Shown here in pieces: positions 35,467 through 46,838 of a stretch of DNA of 64,000 nt. The notes below the pieces were generated by a model. It was not told where the DNA came from. It worked only from the letters and a program-made list of their open reading frames with translations, and did not search any database. The stretch is from Ampelocalamus luodianensis (taxonomy: Eukaryota > Streptophyta > Magnoliopsida > Poales > Poaceae), in NCBI GenBank assembly GCA_036346255.1, contig CM070617.1, positions 19,457,080 through 19,521,079 of the forward strand, in the 5' to 3' direction. Every line of letters starts with the position of its first letter. Within the stretch, counting starts at the first letter, position 1. Made by a program: the position numbers and the translations under genes.

Positions 35467-37169
35467 ACAGTGCTGAGAGCACAAACGCTGGCCGAGACAA
35501 AAAGGGCAGGGAGGGGACAGTTCCAGCCACTGCTTTTTTTTCTCTCTCTCTGCCCCAAAAGCCATTGTCCGGAACTGAAGGTTTCTTTTTTATTTTTCTG
35601 CCCAAGCAGCGAGGGGCCCTGTCTTGTTATGAATGATCGCTCCAATGTTTACTTCACAAATGCATGCACGTTCTTCTGGCGTCTGAAAGAAAAGGATTCT
35701 GAACTAGTTTACTCGTCAATCGTTAGGTTATCATCATATGATTCCTGGATCATGCATCTGTTTGTGTTATAAATAGTTCATGTATGTCAGCATTCATGCT
35801 CACACGCACGGCGATTAATTAAATTAATTCGTATATAGGTGAGCATCTCTTGCATACCAGGCCACTCTTGAAAAAGAATGGCCCTCCATCACAAAGGCAT
35901 AGTTCTATGTTCTTCGCCATTGCTTTTTTTTTCCAGTTTTCCGTCTAGGACCGGTCAAACGGAATATGGGCGTACCAAAATTCAAGAACAAGAAGAAGAA
36001 GAATATAGGCGTACCAAAAGTGATCACTAGTGATTCCATGAAACCTCAAAACCGCGGTTAAGTACTGGAAGGATTATCTAATGCAGCCATCTCATGCCAG
36101 TATATATGATAAATGTGAAACTAATTAACTCTAGTCATGAGTAGTCATGGAGAACGTTCTCCATGCAAGTTGTGACGATACGACGGTCGAGAGCCATCGA
36201 ACACACGATCAATTAATGATCTGATCCCCAAGTGGGCGAAAAGAAGAAATACCGAACCTATTCCGTGGAAGCAAAAAAGGATGGACGAAAACTCGAAATG
36301 CCATCACCGTGGGGTCCTGAGCCCCCAAACACCCTCCCTGCCATTCATGCACGCACAGATCGAGCCTTAAGCTACCTATATAAACGAAACCGATGCAGAT
36401 GAAACACCACACCAGTTTAAGTTCAGTAACACCATCAAGTTACACCGTTTCCATTATATTCTCTCCACCCTCTTCATCGATCGTCTCTTCTTTGCTTCGT
36501 TATTGCAATTGCAAGAAGAGAAGCGTACTACTAGGAGGGGCCGGAACAGTAGCTTCTGCGAGAGAGGTAACAAAAAAAAAAATGCACGCACCAATAAGAT
36601 TATGAGAGGTAGTGGTAGCACGTAGGACACTGTTGTCATCTTATCCTAGCTTTTGGTTTGGATGCAATCAACTTCGATCTTACAGTAAGGTTTTGGCGCC
36701 TCTCTGACTTGTGCGCGTAAGTAAAGCGGTCTTCCCAAGATGTGATCTTTGATGATCTTATGTGACCGTCTATATATGTATGTGAGGATTCGGATGGGAT
36801 CAACAGTGTGCAAGTAGGCATACGCTGTTTCCCGTTGACCGTGTGAGCCCAACGTTGCATGCTCAATTAGCCTGTGTCAGTATCACGAGACGGGGAAATG
36901 TCCGAACTAGACGCCGGTTGACTCCCGCTTAGTAGAAGACCTGATAATCAGTCCAATCAACCAGGAGAATTTTGAGAATTTCCTTACTACATTCGTTGGC
37001 GCTTCAAGATTTGCTATTTCTGAGCATTAGCTCTGCGAGTCCTCAAAAACACATAACAACTCATGCATCTGTTAATTCTAAAGGATCTTTAAATTTACAG
37101 CGTAGCTAGTAGCAGCACACAGTAGCCCCTCAACGCCGACAGGTCGGGCGCCCACTTTGTGCAGGCTCC
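35467..37169. other. Intergenic region upstream of the amino acid permease
   Basis: No coding gene is supported. It contains a 20-base perfect palindrome (36146-36165) and an isolated core-promoter-like tatataaa at 36377-36384, which could serve an upstream transcription start or an unrecognised transcript. The remainder is unremarkable AT-rich grass intergenic DNA. Confidence 0.4.
36146..36165. repeat. 20-bp perfect palindrome
   Basis: The sequence CATGGAGAACGTTCTCCATG is identical to its reverse complement. It lies about 1.2 kb upstream of the permease ATG. It could be a dimer binding site, but it may be chance. Confidence 0.9.
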
Positions 37170-37176
37170 TATAAAT
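37170..37176 (+). promoter_or_regulatory. TATA box of the amino acid permease gene
   Basis: tataaat occurs 226 bases before the start codon, in a context (gctcctataaattgc) typical of grass TATA boxes. A roughly 200-base 5' UTR would follow. It is assigned by motif and position only. Confidence 0.6.
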
Positions 37177-37401
37177 TGCACCCCCACCCTCCCGTAGCCA
37201 GGCACCCACCACCTCGTTCTTGCAGATTATTTACTCGATCTCTGCAGATCGCTGCAACAATATGCACAACTCTAGTCACACGCAGGCTACGTACATCTGT
37301 GATTGAAGCGTGCCGTGGTCTCCCCGATCGATCGTATCTCTCTTACCCGCACGCTCGTACTCTCTTTGGGCAGCAGCAAATTAAGCGAGAGGTCGATCGA
37401 G

Positions 37402-39184
37402 ATGGGGGAGAACGTTGTGGGCAGGTACTACTACCCGGCGGCGGCCATGGAGGTGTCCGCGGCCGAGCTCGGCCAGACCGCGGGGTCCAAGTGCTACGAC
37501 GACGACGGCCGCCCCAAGCGCACCGGTAAGTTTCAATCAAGAATCAAACGGCTCGTGAAGGATGTACGTAACGTACAGGCGTGAGCGTGCTGTTTGTTGC
37601 TAACGTGCGGGTGGGTACGTGCGCGCAGGGACGATGTGGACGGCGAGCTCGCACATCATCACGGCGGTGATCGGGTCCGGGGTGCTGTCGCTGGGGTGGG
37701 CCATCGCGCAGCTCGGCTGGGTGGCCGGCCCGGCCGTCATGCTGCTCTTCTCCCTCGTCACCTACTACACCTCCGCGCTGCTCGCCGACTGCTACCGCTC
37801 CGGCGATCAGACCTCCGGCAAGCGCAACTACACCTACATGGACGCCGTCAATGCCAACCTAAGTGCGTGCATTAATTACTTCCAGCTTCGTCGTCATCGT
37901 ACCATGTCTCTCTGCCTTCGACTCTAGAGCTTACATATTAGTACTCTGTTCGCTTGCGATTCCGTCGACCGATGGAACAGGTGGCATCAAGGTCCAGATC
38001 TGCGGGTTCCTGCAGTACGCCAACATCGTCGGGGTAGCCATCGGGTACACCATTGCCGCCTCCACCAGCATGCTGGCGATCAAGAGGGCCAACTGCTTCC
38101 ACCAGAAGGGGCACAGCAACCCGTGCAACATCTCCAGCGTGCCCTACATGATCATCTTCGGCGTGGCCGAGATCTTCTTCTCGCAGATCCCCAACTTCGA
38201 CCAGATCTCCTGGCTCTCCATGCTCGCCGCCGTCATGTCATTCACATACTCCTCCATCGGCCTCGGCCTCGGCATCGTCCAAGTCATCGGTACACGCGAA
38301 CACCGATACATCCGTCACTAGTCTGGCAGACTCAGCTGCACCAATGCGCACACACGGTTGCACTAACCAATCATGCGTGGTGTTGCATGCATGCAGCGAA
38401 CAAAGGTGTCCAGGGCAGCCTCACCGGCATCAGCATCGGCGTGGTGACCCCGCTGGACAAGGTATGGCGCAGCCTGCAGGCGTTCGGCGACATCGCCTTC
38501 GCCTACTCCTACTCCCTCATCCTCATCGAGATCCAGGACACCATTCGGGCGCCGCCGCCGTCGGAGGCAACGGTCATGAAGCGCGCCACCGTCGTCAGCG
38601 TCGCGGTCACCACGCTCTTCTACATGCTCTGCGGCTGCATGGGCTACGCGGCCTTCGGCGACGGTGCCCCGGGGAACCTCCTCACCGGCTTCGGCTTCTA
38701 CGAGCCCTTCTGGCTCCTCGACGTTGCCAACGCCGCCATCGTCGTCCACCTCGTCGGCGCCTACCAGGTGTACTGCCAGCCGCTCTTCGCCTTCATCGAG
38801 AAGTGGGCCGCGCAGAGGTGGCCGGAGTCGCAGTACATCACCGGGGAGGTCGAGGTCCCGCTCTTCCCGTCGTACAAGCTGAACCTTTTCCGTGCGACAT
38901 GGCGGACGGCGTTCGTCGTCGCCACGACGGTGGTGTCCATGCTGCTGCCGTTCTTCAACGACGTGGTGGGGTTCCTTGGCGCGCTCGGGTTCTGGCCACT
39001 CACCGTCTACTTCCCGGTGGAGATGTACGTGGTGCAGAAGAAGGTGCCCAGGTGGAGCACCCGGTGGGTGTGCCTGCAGATGCTCAGCCTCGGCTGCCTT
39101 GTCATCTCCGTGGCCGCCGCGGCGGGGTCCATCGCCGGCGTCATGTCGGATCTCAAGGTGTACCGCCCGTTCAAGACATACTGA
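37402..39184 (+). CDS. Amino acid permease (AAP family, AAAP superfamily)
   Basis: This is a proton-coupled amino acid importer of the plasma membrane, with about 11 membrane spans. It moves neutral and acidic amino acids in phloem loading and seed filling. I place exons at 37402-37525, 37629-37862, 37981-38289 and 38397-39184; they join in frame to 484 aa, the usual AAP length. Family landmarks: RTGTMWTASSHIITAVIGSG opens the first helix, GWVAGPAVMLLFSLVTYYT follows, then GVAIGYTIAASTSMLAI, FFSQIPNFDQISWLS, DIAFAYSYSLILIEIQDT, GYAAFGDGAPGNLLTGFGF and the C-terminal SDLKVYRPFKTY. All blocks are present and no stop is seen. The first splice falls within the TG|TMW motif as in other AAPs. It most resembles rice OsAAP7-type proteins by memory, so no symbol is given. 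An L1 remnant begins 220 bases past the stop. Confidence 0.96.
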
Positions 39185-39399
39185 TGATCATGGAAAAGGG
39201 TTATGGCGTCTGATCAAATTCACTCTACACGATGGAAACCAAACAAAAAGAAATGAACAATCACATGCTAGAAAAGTGTCAGGGTGTCACAGTGTCACTG
39301 TTCTTGTGCTGTAGAAGCTAATTTTATTCCCAAAAGAAAAAGAAATCGAAGTGTCTTTCTGTCCTCTGAGCTCTGAGTCGTGCTGGTGAAGTCACTATC

Positions 39400-42300
39400 C
39401 TCTTTTTTTATATATATATAAAAAAATCGGCAGGAGAGCTGCCTTTTAGATTAATAAAGCAGATCAAGAAAACAAAATTTCTACGGTCGAGACTCTGAAG
39501 ACGATTTAAACTCTAATTATAGAGGTATTAATTCCCCCACCAGGGTCCAAGCTCTTCCTTCTTCCTTGATCTTGGCGACCAGCTCCATGAGCGAGGAGAA
39601 TCGTCGGTTGAAAATTCTGGCATTGCACTCTATCCAGATCTCTCAAGTGATTAGGATGACCATCCAGGCCGTTGCCCTTCTAGGTAGATGACAAGTGTGG
39701 CAAATTATCCTCCACCATTCCTCGATGTCATGATAGACCGGCCAGTAGAGTGGTCTAAGCGGCACACAGCCCACCCAGTCTGCCATAGATTGCCAAACTC
39801 GACGAGAGAACCTACACTCCACCAAAAGGTGCATAACTGATTCTGGGACCTGTTTGCAGAGGGGACAAAGGACTTGTAGTCCGTCATAGGTCCAGAGTTT
39901 GTTTTGAATTGCTAGCCACACGAACTATTTGTATTTAGGTGGTGCCGAGGTTTTCCAGATGAGACTTTGAAACTCTGTTGTTGTTGATCCTAGGAATTGC
40001 AGAGCATAAGCTAATTTTGCCGAGTATTCAGCCTTTGATGATTGTTTCCATGTGATCTCATCCGAGGCCGATGGGTTCAGGGTGATTTGGTGGACTCTTT
40101 CCCAGAGTCGTAGAAATTGATGGGCAAGTCCAACTGGGGTTACGCCTTGTAGGCTTATGTCCTGTATCCAACAGTTTTCCTGCAGTGCCGCATGGACCGT
40201 TCTGTTTTTTCGAATGGGAAGACGGTAGATCTCCGGTGCAACGTCCTGAGGGGAAGTCCCATTGAGCCAAGCTGAAGTCCAGAACTTTTTTTTTTCCTGT
40301 TGCCTAAAGTGATTGAGGTGGCCGTCACAAAGAGTCGTCTGTCGATCTAGTCGCAAGGTATATCCATGCCAACCCAAGGTTTGTTTTTGTCTTTCCATTC
40401 TTGCCAGAGCCAGCGAAGCCTAAGGGCCCTTGCAAACCTAGAGAGACTAGGAATCCTTAAACCGCCAAGCTCTTTTGGTCGATACACCATTTTCCAATTT
40501 ACTTTGTATTTCCCACATGTTAACAATTTGACCCCGCCCAGAGGAACCTCCTCCTAAATCAGTCCAGAGTTCGAAGGATGGATTTTGATGCTTCGAAGGC
40601 CGTGAAGTAGTAGGTCGGCATCAAGGAGAGCACTGATTTTACCAAAGTCATCGACCAGCAGTGGAGAGCAGTCTACCTTGCCAGCCCCCCGCTAGCCTTC
40701 GCCCAACTTTGTCCAGCAGAGGCTGAAAATCAACATTCCTAAGTTTTTTGTGATGTAGAGGGGGCCCCAGGTATTTGACGGGGAAGTTAGAGCGGTTGGC
40801 AGGAAAATCTTCGAGAAGCGTGTCGAGGTCAATGTGATCACACCCGATAGGCACCACCGTGCTTTTGTGTACGTTGGTCTAGAGGCCCGAGGCGTTCTGA
40901 AGAACAGCAGAATGCTAGCTGTCGATTGCGCGTCTCTTGCAGTGGGGCAGATGAATATAGCCGCATCATCTGCGTATAGTGATGTCTTGAGTGTGTGCAG
41001 ACGGCCGCTGTGGGGTTCCAAATGACCTATTTCTGTTGCTTTTTTAAACAGCTTTTGTAAAGAGTCGATTGCCAGGATGAAAAGAAAAGGAAATAGCGGG
41101 TCTCCTTGTCGTAGGCCCCTATCGTGGTTGATGTTGCCTCTAGGAATGCCATTGAGGAGGACTCTTGAGGAGGCCGTCGACCACAAGGCCGCAATCCAGT
41201 CTCTCCATCTAGAGGGGGAACCCATTCTTTGGAGGAGATTTAGTAGGCAGTCCCAGCGTACCGAGTCGAACGCCTTTGCTATGTCTAATTTGAGGAATAT
41301 CATGGGTGCTTTGGATTTGTGAAGCCTCATTATAAGGTTTTTGACGTACATGAAGTTGTCTGTATGCTTTTTTTTTCCGAAGGCGCTTTGATTAATGGAT
41401 ATCAACCTTTGGAGGTGTGGGCTAGATGTAATGCCAATGTCCTGACTATCCACTTTTCTACCTCGTGGATGAGACTGATGGGTCTGTAGTCTGCCGCGCT
41501 CTCTGCCTCTTCTTTCTTCGGAAGCAGAGCGATGTTTGCTATGTTCAGCAGGTGGAGGCTCGTCTTTCTAAGGCTATAAAATTTTTGGAAAACCGCCATG
41601 GTGTTCGCCTTGATGATAGGGCAGTAAGTTTTGAAGAACATGAACGTAAAACCATCAGAACCTGGTGCCTTATCACCTGGGATCTGTGCTAACACGGAGG
41701 TGACTTCCTGCTCCGAAAAGGGACCATCAAGGTAGTCCAGGGTTTGCAGGGTGATGTCCAACGCGTCCCAATGCAGGTCATAGCTTCTTCTAATTGGTGT
41801 GGACAAGACGTCCTAAAAGTGAAGGTGTAAGGATTCCTATTGTGCGCCCAACCCTGCCCCACGCGCAGCCTCTGAATGTGGTTTTTTCGCCTCCTTAAAT
41901 TAGCTTTAAGATGGAAGAACTTTGTATTTGTGTCACCTTCTTTTAAGTTTGTGATACAGAAATTTTGCTAGCCCCATCACTCTTTGTAAGAGCGTTCTAT
42001 CACTGCTAGCCCCACCACTCTTTTCTCGAGTCCTACTCTTAGCCCTCTTTCTGATTGTGAAAGTGTTCTACTTTCCTAGGCTATATCAAGCCGGAGAATT
42101 ACTTCTAGGGCCATGATAAATTGCAGCTTTGCCTACAAGAAGAGCTTCATGCTCCAAGCCAGTAACCTCCTCGCCGTTGTGCCCAATTTGTGATTAAGCT
42201 TATGGCACGGCTCCGTATGGTGGTTATTTAGTGTCCACACTTGTTGGACGACTTCCTTGAAGTCGGGCACCTTGACCCAAAAATTTTCGAAGCAGAAAGT

Positions 42301-43040
42301 AGCTGGCCGCCTCGGGCCAATGCCATTTGAGAGGAGAAGAGGGCAGCGGTCCAAAAGTGAAGTAGGCAAAGCATGCAGAATGTGGTATTTGAAGTGGACG
42401 TCTCAAGCCTAATTATAGAAGACTATGTCTAGCTTGACCATTGTTAGGTTCTCCTGTTCTTTGCTCCATGTGTACTTTCTATTTTGCAGGTGTATCTCTT
42501 TGAGCTCATAGGCGTCTAGGGTGCTCTTAAACCGACCCATCCTTGCTCGGTTAATGTTGCCATTGTTCTTGTCACTCGCCTTGTCGATCAGGTTGAAATC
42601 GCCAAGTACCGGCCATCTGATGGCCGACGGTGGTTGAAGGGATTTTAGTTCTTACAAAAACGCCGGCTTCTCGCTATCACTGGATGGGCCGTAGACCACC
42701 ATTAGGCGGAAAACCGTGCCACAATCCTTGATTTGTGTTGTTGCCGACAAACTATGCTCCTCTAGTTGGATGGCTCCTACCGCTGTGTGGTCATCGTTCC
42801 ACAGAAGAAGGATGCTGCCCCAAGTGGTAGAGGTTGGTCTCTGCGCGAAGTTGTGCAGCCTGTATCCTCGCAAATAGTATGCTAGCGCTTGGTCCACTAC
42901 TTGGAGCTTTATTTCTTCCAGACACGCAAGGTGGCAGGTGGTGGATGAGAGTCTCATGGACCTTCGTTTGTCTGGCCGGCGTGTTGAGGCCACACTTCCA
43001 GCAGATGACGTCACTATCACACCAACCTTAGCCATCTTTG
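39400..43040 (-). mobile_element. L1-type non-LTR retrotransposon (LINE), degenerate
   Basis: On the minus strand, 43035-42650 encodes an endonuclease/exonuclease/phosphatase-like start (MAKVGVIV... LLWNDDHTAV... MVVYGPSSD). 41806-40692 encodes reverse transcriptase (PGDKAPGSDGFTFMFFK, LLPKKEEAESAADYRPISLI, MIFLKLDIAKAFDSVRWDCL, GLRQGDPLFPFLF and the catalytic YADD in TSLYADDAAIF). 40400-39643 encodes the zf-RVT region (KTSAPPKYK, CPLCKQVPESVMHLLVECRF). The 3' end is an A/T-rich tail near 39405-39430. Stops and frameshifts separate all parts, so it is dead. Target duplications were not identified, and the 5' end is uncertain (an upstream piece at 43051-43254 may belong to ORF1). Confidence 0.9.
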
Positions 43041-44416
43041 GCGCTAAAATTCATCCACCGTTCCTTTCCGACCGAAATGGTTGAAGAATCGTCGAATCCT
43101 TGACGATGGAAGAATCTTCTTCTTCTACAAGTGAAAAAGAAAGCATTGAATCCTCCGAGAAGAATCTTGGAGGCCTCCGTGACATCGTAACGTTCAAAGA
43201 TCCCTGCACTTCGCGATGGGATGTTGCTTTTTTTGTGAGAAGATTATTTGCCAAGTCGACATGGTTCCGTGGGTTTTTGCTGGCTTCACCTCTGAACCTC
43301 TGCAGTTGCCATCATATTTCAGTGGGGAAGAAGTTTGTGCGGTTGGTGTCCACTTACCAAACGTTTCTGTCACGTGATTCTAGTGAACAACCTGGCCTAT
43401 GCACTGAACTCGCTCTGTGTATTGAACTAAGGCGGGTCGGGGTTCAATCTTGGTTTTGCCCAAGCCGTGGTCGTGCGAGTGGAACCATGCATGTACAAGA
43501 AGGAAGAGCGCAAGACGAAGCCACTAAACACCAACTTTCTTTTGCGCAACTGTAGCGCACTGACACGAGATGTTAAACTAAGGCCAGAGAATGTGCGTAT
43601 CACATGCCCAAAAGCTGGACAAGACCGAGTGAGCGAAGGGTCAAAAGGTACTAATCCGTTGTCTATCAAACCGAACTAAAGTGGTGATATGTGGGGCTTC
43701 GTATTGGTCGGGGTCCAGCGCAAAGAAGATGCGATGAAGCCTGGCCGGCCATTAGCCATCATGAGCTCCACCAGAGCAGATTCTGCTGCACCAGCATGAG
43801 CATACGGCATACCACAGCCGGCACACTGCTGCACAAGCACCCCGGCTGATGAGTCCAATAGCCAACTTTTCCGCGGGGCAGGAGGCGGCCGACTATGCCG
43901 TCCCACCCGCGGGCTGCAAAACCTAACGCCGGCCACGGCTCGGCCGGGAGGATTAGCGCCGCGGGGCCGAGGCCGCAAGCCCACGGTAAGACACCACAGC
44001 CCCACGCGCGGCCTGCAAAAACTACGACGGTTTGAGTGGAATTTGAGGAATCAGCTGAGAAGATCAGCGCGGCCAACGGAAAGGCAACACACCACGGCTA
44101 CACGCGCGGGCTCCAAAAACTCAGCCCGATCACGTGGAATTCGGACGGATCGGCCTGTAAAAACGTATAAACTGCGGCCGAAACAACGAATCACTAGGCG
44201 GGCCGGCCTATACGTGACTCGTGCCGTGCGGCCCCAGCTGGGAAAGAAACCGAACGGCCCAACACCACAACCACATCACCGCCACGGCATCGCCAACGGA
44301 TCGCCCAACGAGCAGCGCCGAGACTTATCCCCTTGCCGTTATCTTCCCGCCACAGGCTGCCGCTGGACCAACTCCTACCCTCTGCAACTCGACCCACACA
44401 CCCCAGCAGCAGCAGC
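43041..44416. other. Upstream region of the NdhN gene
   Basis: 43041-43680 may include more decayed LINE sequence. 43690-44130 is GC-rich with a degenerate tandem repeat of about 100 bases: caccacag/ggc-acgcgcgg-ct-caaaaact recurs near 43988 and 44088, with a weaker third copy near 43900. 44320-44345 holds two GATAA-type words (cttatc, gttatc on +) resembling the I-box of light-regulated plant promoters. No other gene is seen. Confidence 0.4.
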
Positions 44417-45353
44417 ATGTGGTCGGGAGCGGCTGCCACGGCGGCGCGTACGGTGTCCCCGCTCCCCGCGCCGTCGTCCCTGGCCGGCCGGCGCGGCGCG
44501 GGACGATCGGGTAGGCCGACGGTGTCGATGCGGAGCGGTCTGTTCGACTTCGTGGGCGGGGACCTGGTGAAGCCGGACCTGGGGCGGTGGCTCGACGACG
44601 TGGAGAAGCACAAGGCGCTGGCCATCTACCCGCCGCACGAGGGCGGATACGAGGGCCGCTACCTCAACCGCCTCCGCTACCAGGGCTATTACTTCCTCGA
44701 CCTCTCCGCCCGCGGCCTCGGCGACCCCGAGGCCACCCTCACCAAGATCCACCCAGTCTGCCCGGTCAGAACACGATCAGATTGCTTCCTATCACCACCA
44801 TTTATACTCAAATTTGCGTATTTATCCTGAGCTCCTGACTGACTTGGGGTGTTGAAGAGCGCTGCTGCAGCCTAGCCTCGGGAGGCAGCCGGTGGCGAGG
44901 TGGTACTTCCCGCCCGAGGTGGATTACAGGCTCAGCTTGCTGCACCCGGACGCAAAAGGACTCGTCGTATGGATCATCGAGGCCAAGGTCTCTCACCATT
45001 CTTACACTGCACCTTGGCACGATTCTCAACTCTGTAATTTTCTTTTCTTTAGCCATCTCAGCGTGTCATTTGAATGCGTCCGTTCCCTTTTCAGGTTCTA
45101 TCCAAGGCTGAACTGCAGTTCCTGGCCATACTCCCGGATCTTCGCCCTAAAGTCAGGGTGATCGCAGAATGTGGCAACTGGTACGTATACACCTCCATCT
45201 GAAATCTCACTGAAACATATCCGAGCCGGGGGAAAATGAAGACGTGTGTTCTTGTGAATAACTTTTGAGCCTGTCTGACGCAGGAGAAAATTCGTTTGGA
45301 AACCACTGAAGCAAATAGCGGGCCTTGAGCCTGATCCGGACGCGGAACGATGA
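44417..45353 (+). CDS. ndhN: NAD(P)H-quinone oxidoreductase subunit N, chloroplastic (NdhN)
   Basis: This is a nuclear-encoded subunit of the chloroplast NDH complex (subcomplex A), which drives cyclic electron flow around photosystem I from reduced ferredoxin to plastoquinone. Exons at 44417-44764, 44871-44987, 45095-45180 and 45284-45353 join in frame to 206 aa. Residues 1 to about 45 are Ala/Ser/Arg-rich, like a chloroplast transit peptide (MWSGAAATAARTVSPLPAPS). The mature part holds family blocks: FVGGDLVKPDLGRWLDDVEK, YPPHEGGYEGRYLNRL, YYFLDLSARGLGDPEATLTK, ARWYFPPEVDYRLSLL, GLVVWIIEAKVLSKAELQFL and VRVIAECGNWRKFVWKPL. The length matches the family (about 209). It is convergent with the DMP gene on the other strand, 270 bases past its stop. 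The symbol follows the plant naming NDHN. Confidence 0.95.
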
Positions 45354-45623
45354 ACAACCAACAACCAACAACGGGCAGCTAGCTGGAACAGAAAACAAAC
45401 CTCGTTTCATCTCTCGCCTTACATTCTTTTTCAGCTTTGTACTAAGGAGGGCAAGAAAGAATGTACATATACATTTTGGCTCAAATTCCAGAGGAGAATC
45501 ATGTAAAACTTTTCACATATACAAATTCAACAAATCATGCATAGTTACAATGTTACGTACGTTCCGTTACGGAGAGACCTTTTAGAATTCCGATGCATGT
45601 GCATGCCCAATACAACCCAATTT

Positions 45624-46283
45624 TCAGCGCCGTAGGTAGACGAGATCGGTGCTAAGCAGGAAAGGGTACCCGATTCCTCTCCTCTTGGAAGGGAACAGCA
45701 CGAAGAGGACGCTCACCACGAACCCGATCACAAGGGGCACGGTGTTGACGACCTTCCTGGGCACTCGAGGGTAGTAGCACAGGACGATGTCATGGTGCGA
45801 TGCAGCAAACGTCACGAAGGCAACCAGAGCCAGGGTGGTGTGGAAGAGGTCCGACCACCGCAGCCTGTACATCTCCAGTTCCCTCGGCCCCCTCTTACTC
45901 CGGTGGCCCCCGCGGAACGTGCGGATGCCCTTCGGGGTGGCGATGCCGTAGCGGAGGCGGCCCGTGGCGGAGCGAAAGCTGTCGGTGAGCGTGAAGAAGA
46001 CGCACGAGGTGGCGCAGAGGAGCATGAACGCGGCGGTGAGGATGCGGTTGAGGTGGGTGCACTTGCCGTCGTCTGTGAGGAGGGGGGCGAATATGGCGAA
46101 GGCGAGGATGGTGGCGGTTGGGAGGAGGACGTTGAGCCGGGCCGTGCCGCTGAGGATGAGGTTGACGACCAAGATCAAGCTCGAGCTATCATCGTCTTCG
46201 TCGCAGTCATCGTCTTGGTGTGGATCAGGAACGCCCTTACTGGTTTGCTCAATGAGCACCTTGCATTCTTCTTTCTCAGCCAT
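45624..46283 (-). CDS. DMP family membrane protein (DUF679)
   Basis: This intronless 219-aa ORF has the DUF679 architecture. An acidic N-terminal tail (residues 22-34) is followed by four predicted membrane spans at about 52-69, 80-100, 146-162 and 178-198, then a short tail containing GIGYP (203-207). DMP proteins sit in tonoplast, ER or plasma membrane; members act in senescence-linked membrane remodelling and, for the pollen-expressed clade, in gamete fusion and haploid induction. Diagnostic blocks visible here are LNVLLPTATILAFAIFAP, TDSFRSATGRLRYGIATPKG and LRWSDLFHTTLALVAFVTFA. The N-terminal tail is unlike what I recall of the pollen DMP8/9 type, so I do not assign it to the haploid-inducer clade. 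Single-exon structure is normal for the family. It is transcribed in the same direction as the NIPA locus that ends 555 bases upstream. Confidence 0.92.
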   Translation of the reverse strand: MAEKEECKVLIEQTSKGVPDPHQDDDCDEDDDSSSLILVVNLILSGTARLNVLLPTATILAFAIFAPLLTDDGKCTHLNRILTAAFMLLCATSCVFFTLTDSFRSATGRLRYGIATPKGIRTFRGGHRSKRGPRELEMYRLRWSDLFHTTLALVAFVTFAASHHDIVLCYYPRVPRKVVNTVPLVIGFVVSVLFVLFPSKRRGIGYPFLLSTDLVYLRR

Positions 46284-46838
46284 TGATGGCGCGTGTGCAA
46301 GAGCGTGTGAGACGGTTGGGATGATGAGACGGGGCGAGACAAGGTTAGTTTAAGAGTGCACTAAAATGAGCAAAAGCTGAAAAGAATCCACCTTTCGGTA
46401 TTCATGGCTTTGGATATGGGGGAAAGGATTGCTTCGGCAAGTGCAACGAGGCGAACTAAGCCTTGCCGTCACACACAAGCAAAGAACCTCTGAGAAAATA
46501 ATGTACACAGATTCAGCAACCAGAAGTGAAAGGGAGGCGATGGTTCTAGACGAAAATTAGCAAGTGTATCTTCTTCAAGTCCTTTCCCTGTTTTCTAAAT
46601 GTTCTGTTGAAAGAATACAACAGTTCCAGATAATGGCCTATATACTGTGATTTACATCAAAAAACTTTTGATTCTAGCCCATTCTGGGCATCTTGAGATG
46701 TATAAGAGGTACCCCCAGGCCCCAGTACAAGGGGAACCGAGCCTTTACCTTCTAAGACTGAAAGTACAATCTACAAAGTGTATCGAATGAAAGAACGGCT
46801 GAACATGGTCGAAAAGATCACCAAGCATATCACGTTGG
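46284..46838. other. DMP upstream region and NIPA 3' flank
   Basis: This is the promoter side of the DMP gene and the 3' side of the NIPA locus. No coding sequence or clear repeat was seen. Confidence 0.5.

Noticed and set aside
38123..39213. Long alternative frames over the permease
   Set aside because: They are arginine/histidine-rich shadows of the GC-rich exon 4. Only the frame ending in SDLKVYRPFKTY matches the AAP family.
39390..39430. Target duplication for the LINE
   Set aside because: No convincing repeat was seen between the 3' A/T tail flank and the uncertain 5' end.
45624..46283. DMP8/9-type haploid-inducer orthologue
   Set aside because: The family (DUF679) is clear, but the acidic N-terminus does not match what I recall of that clade. 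No clade was assigned.
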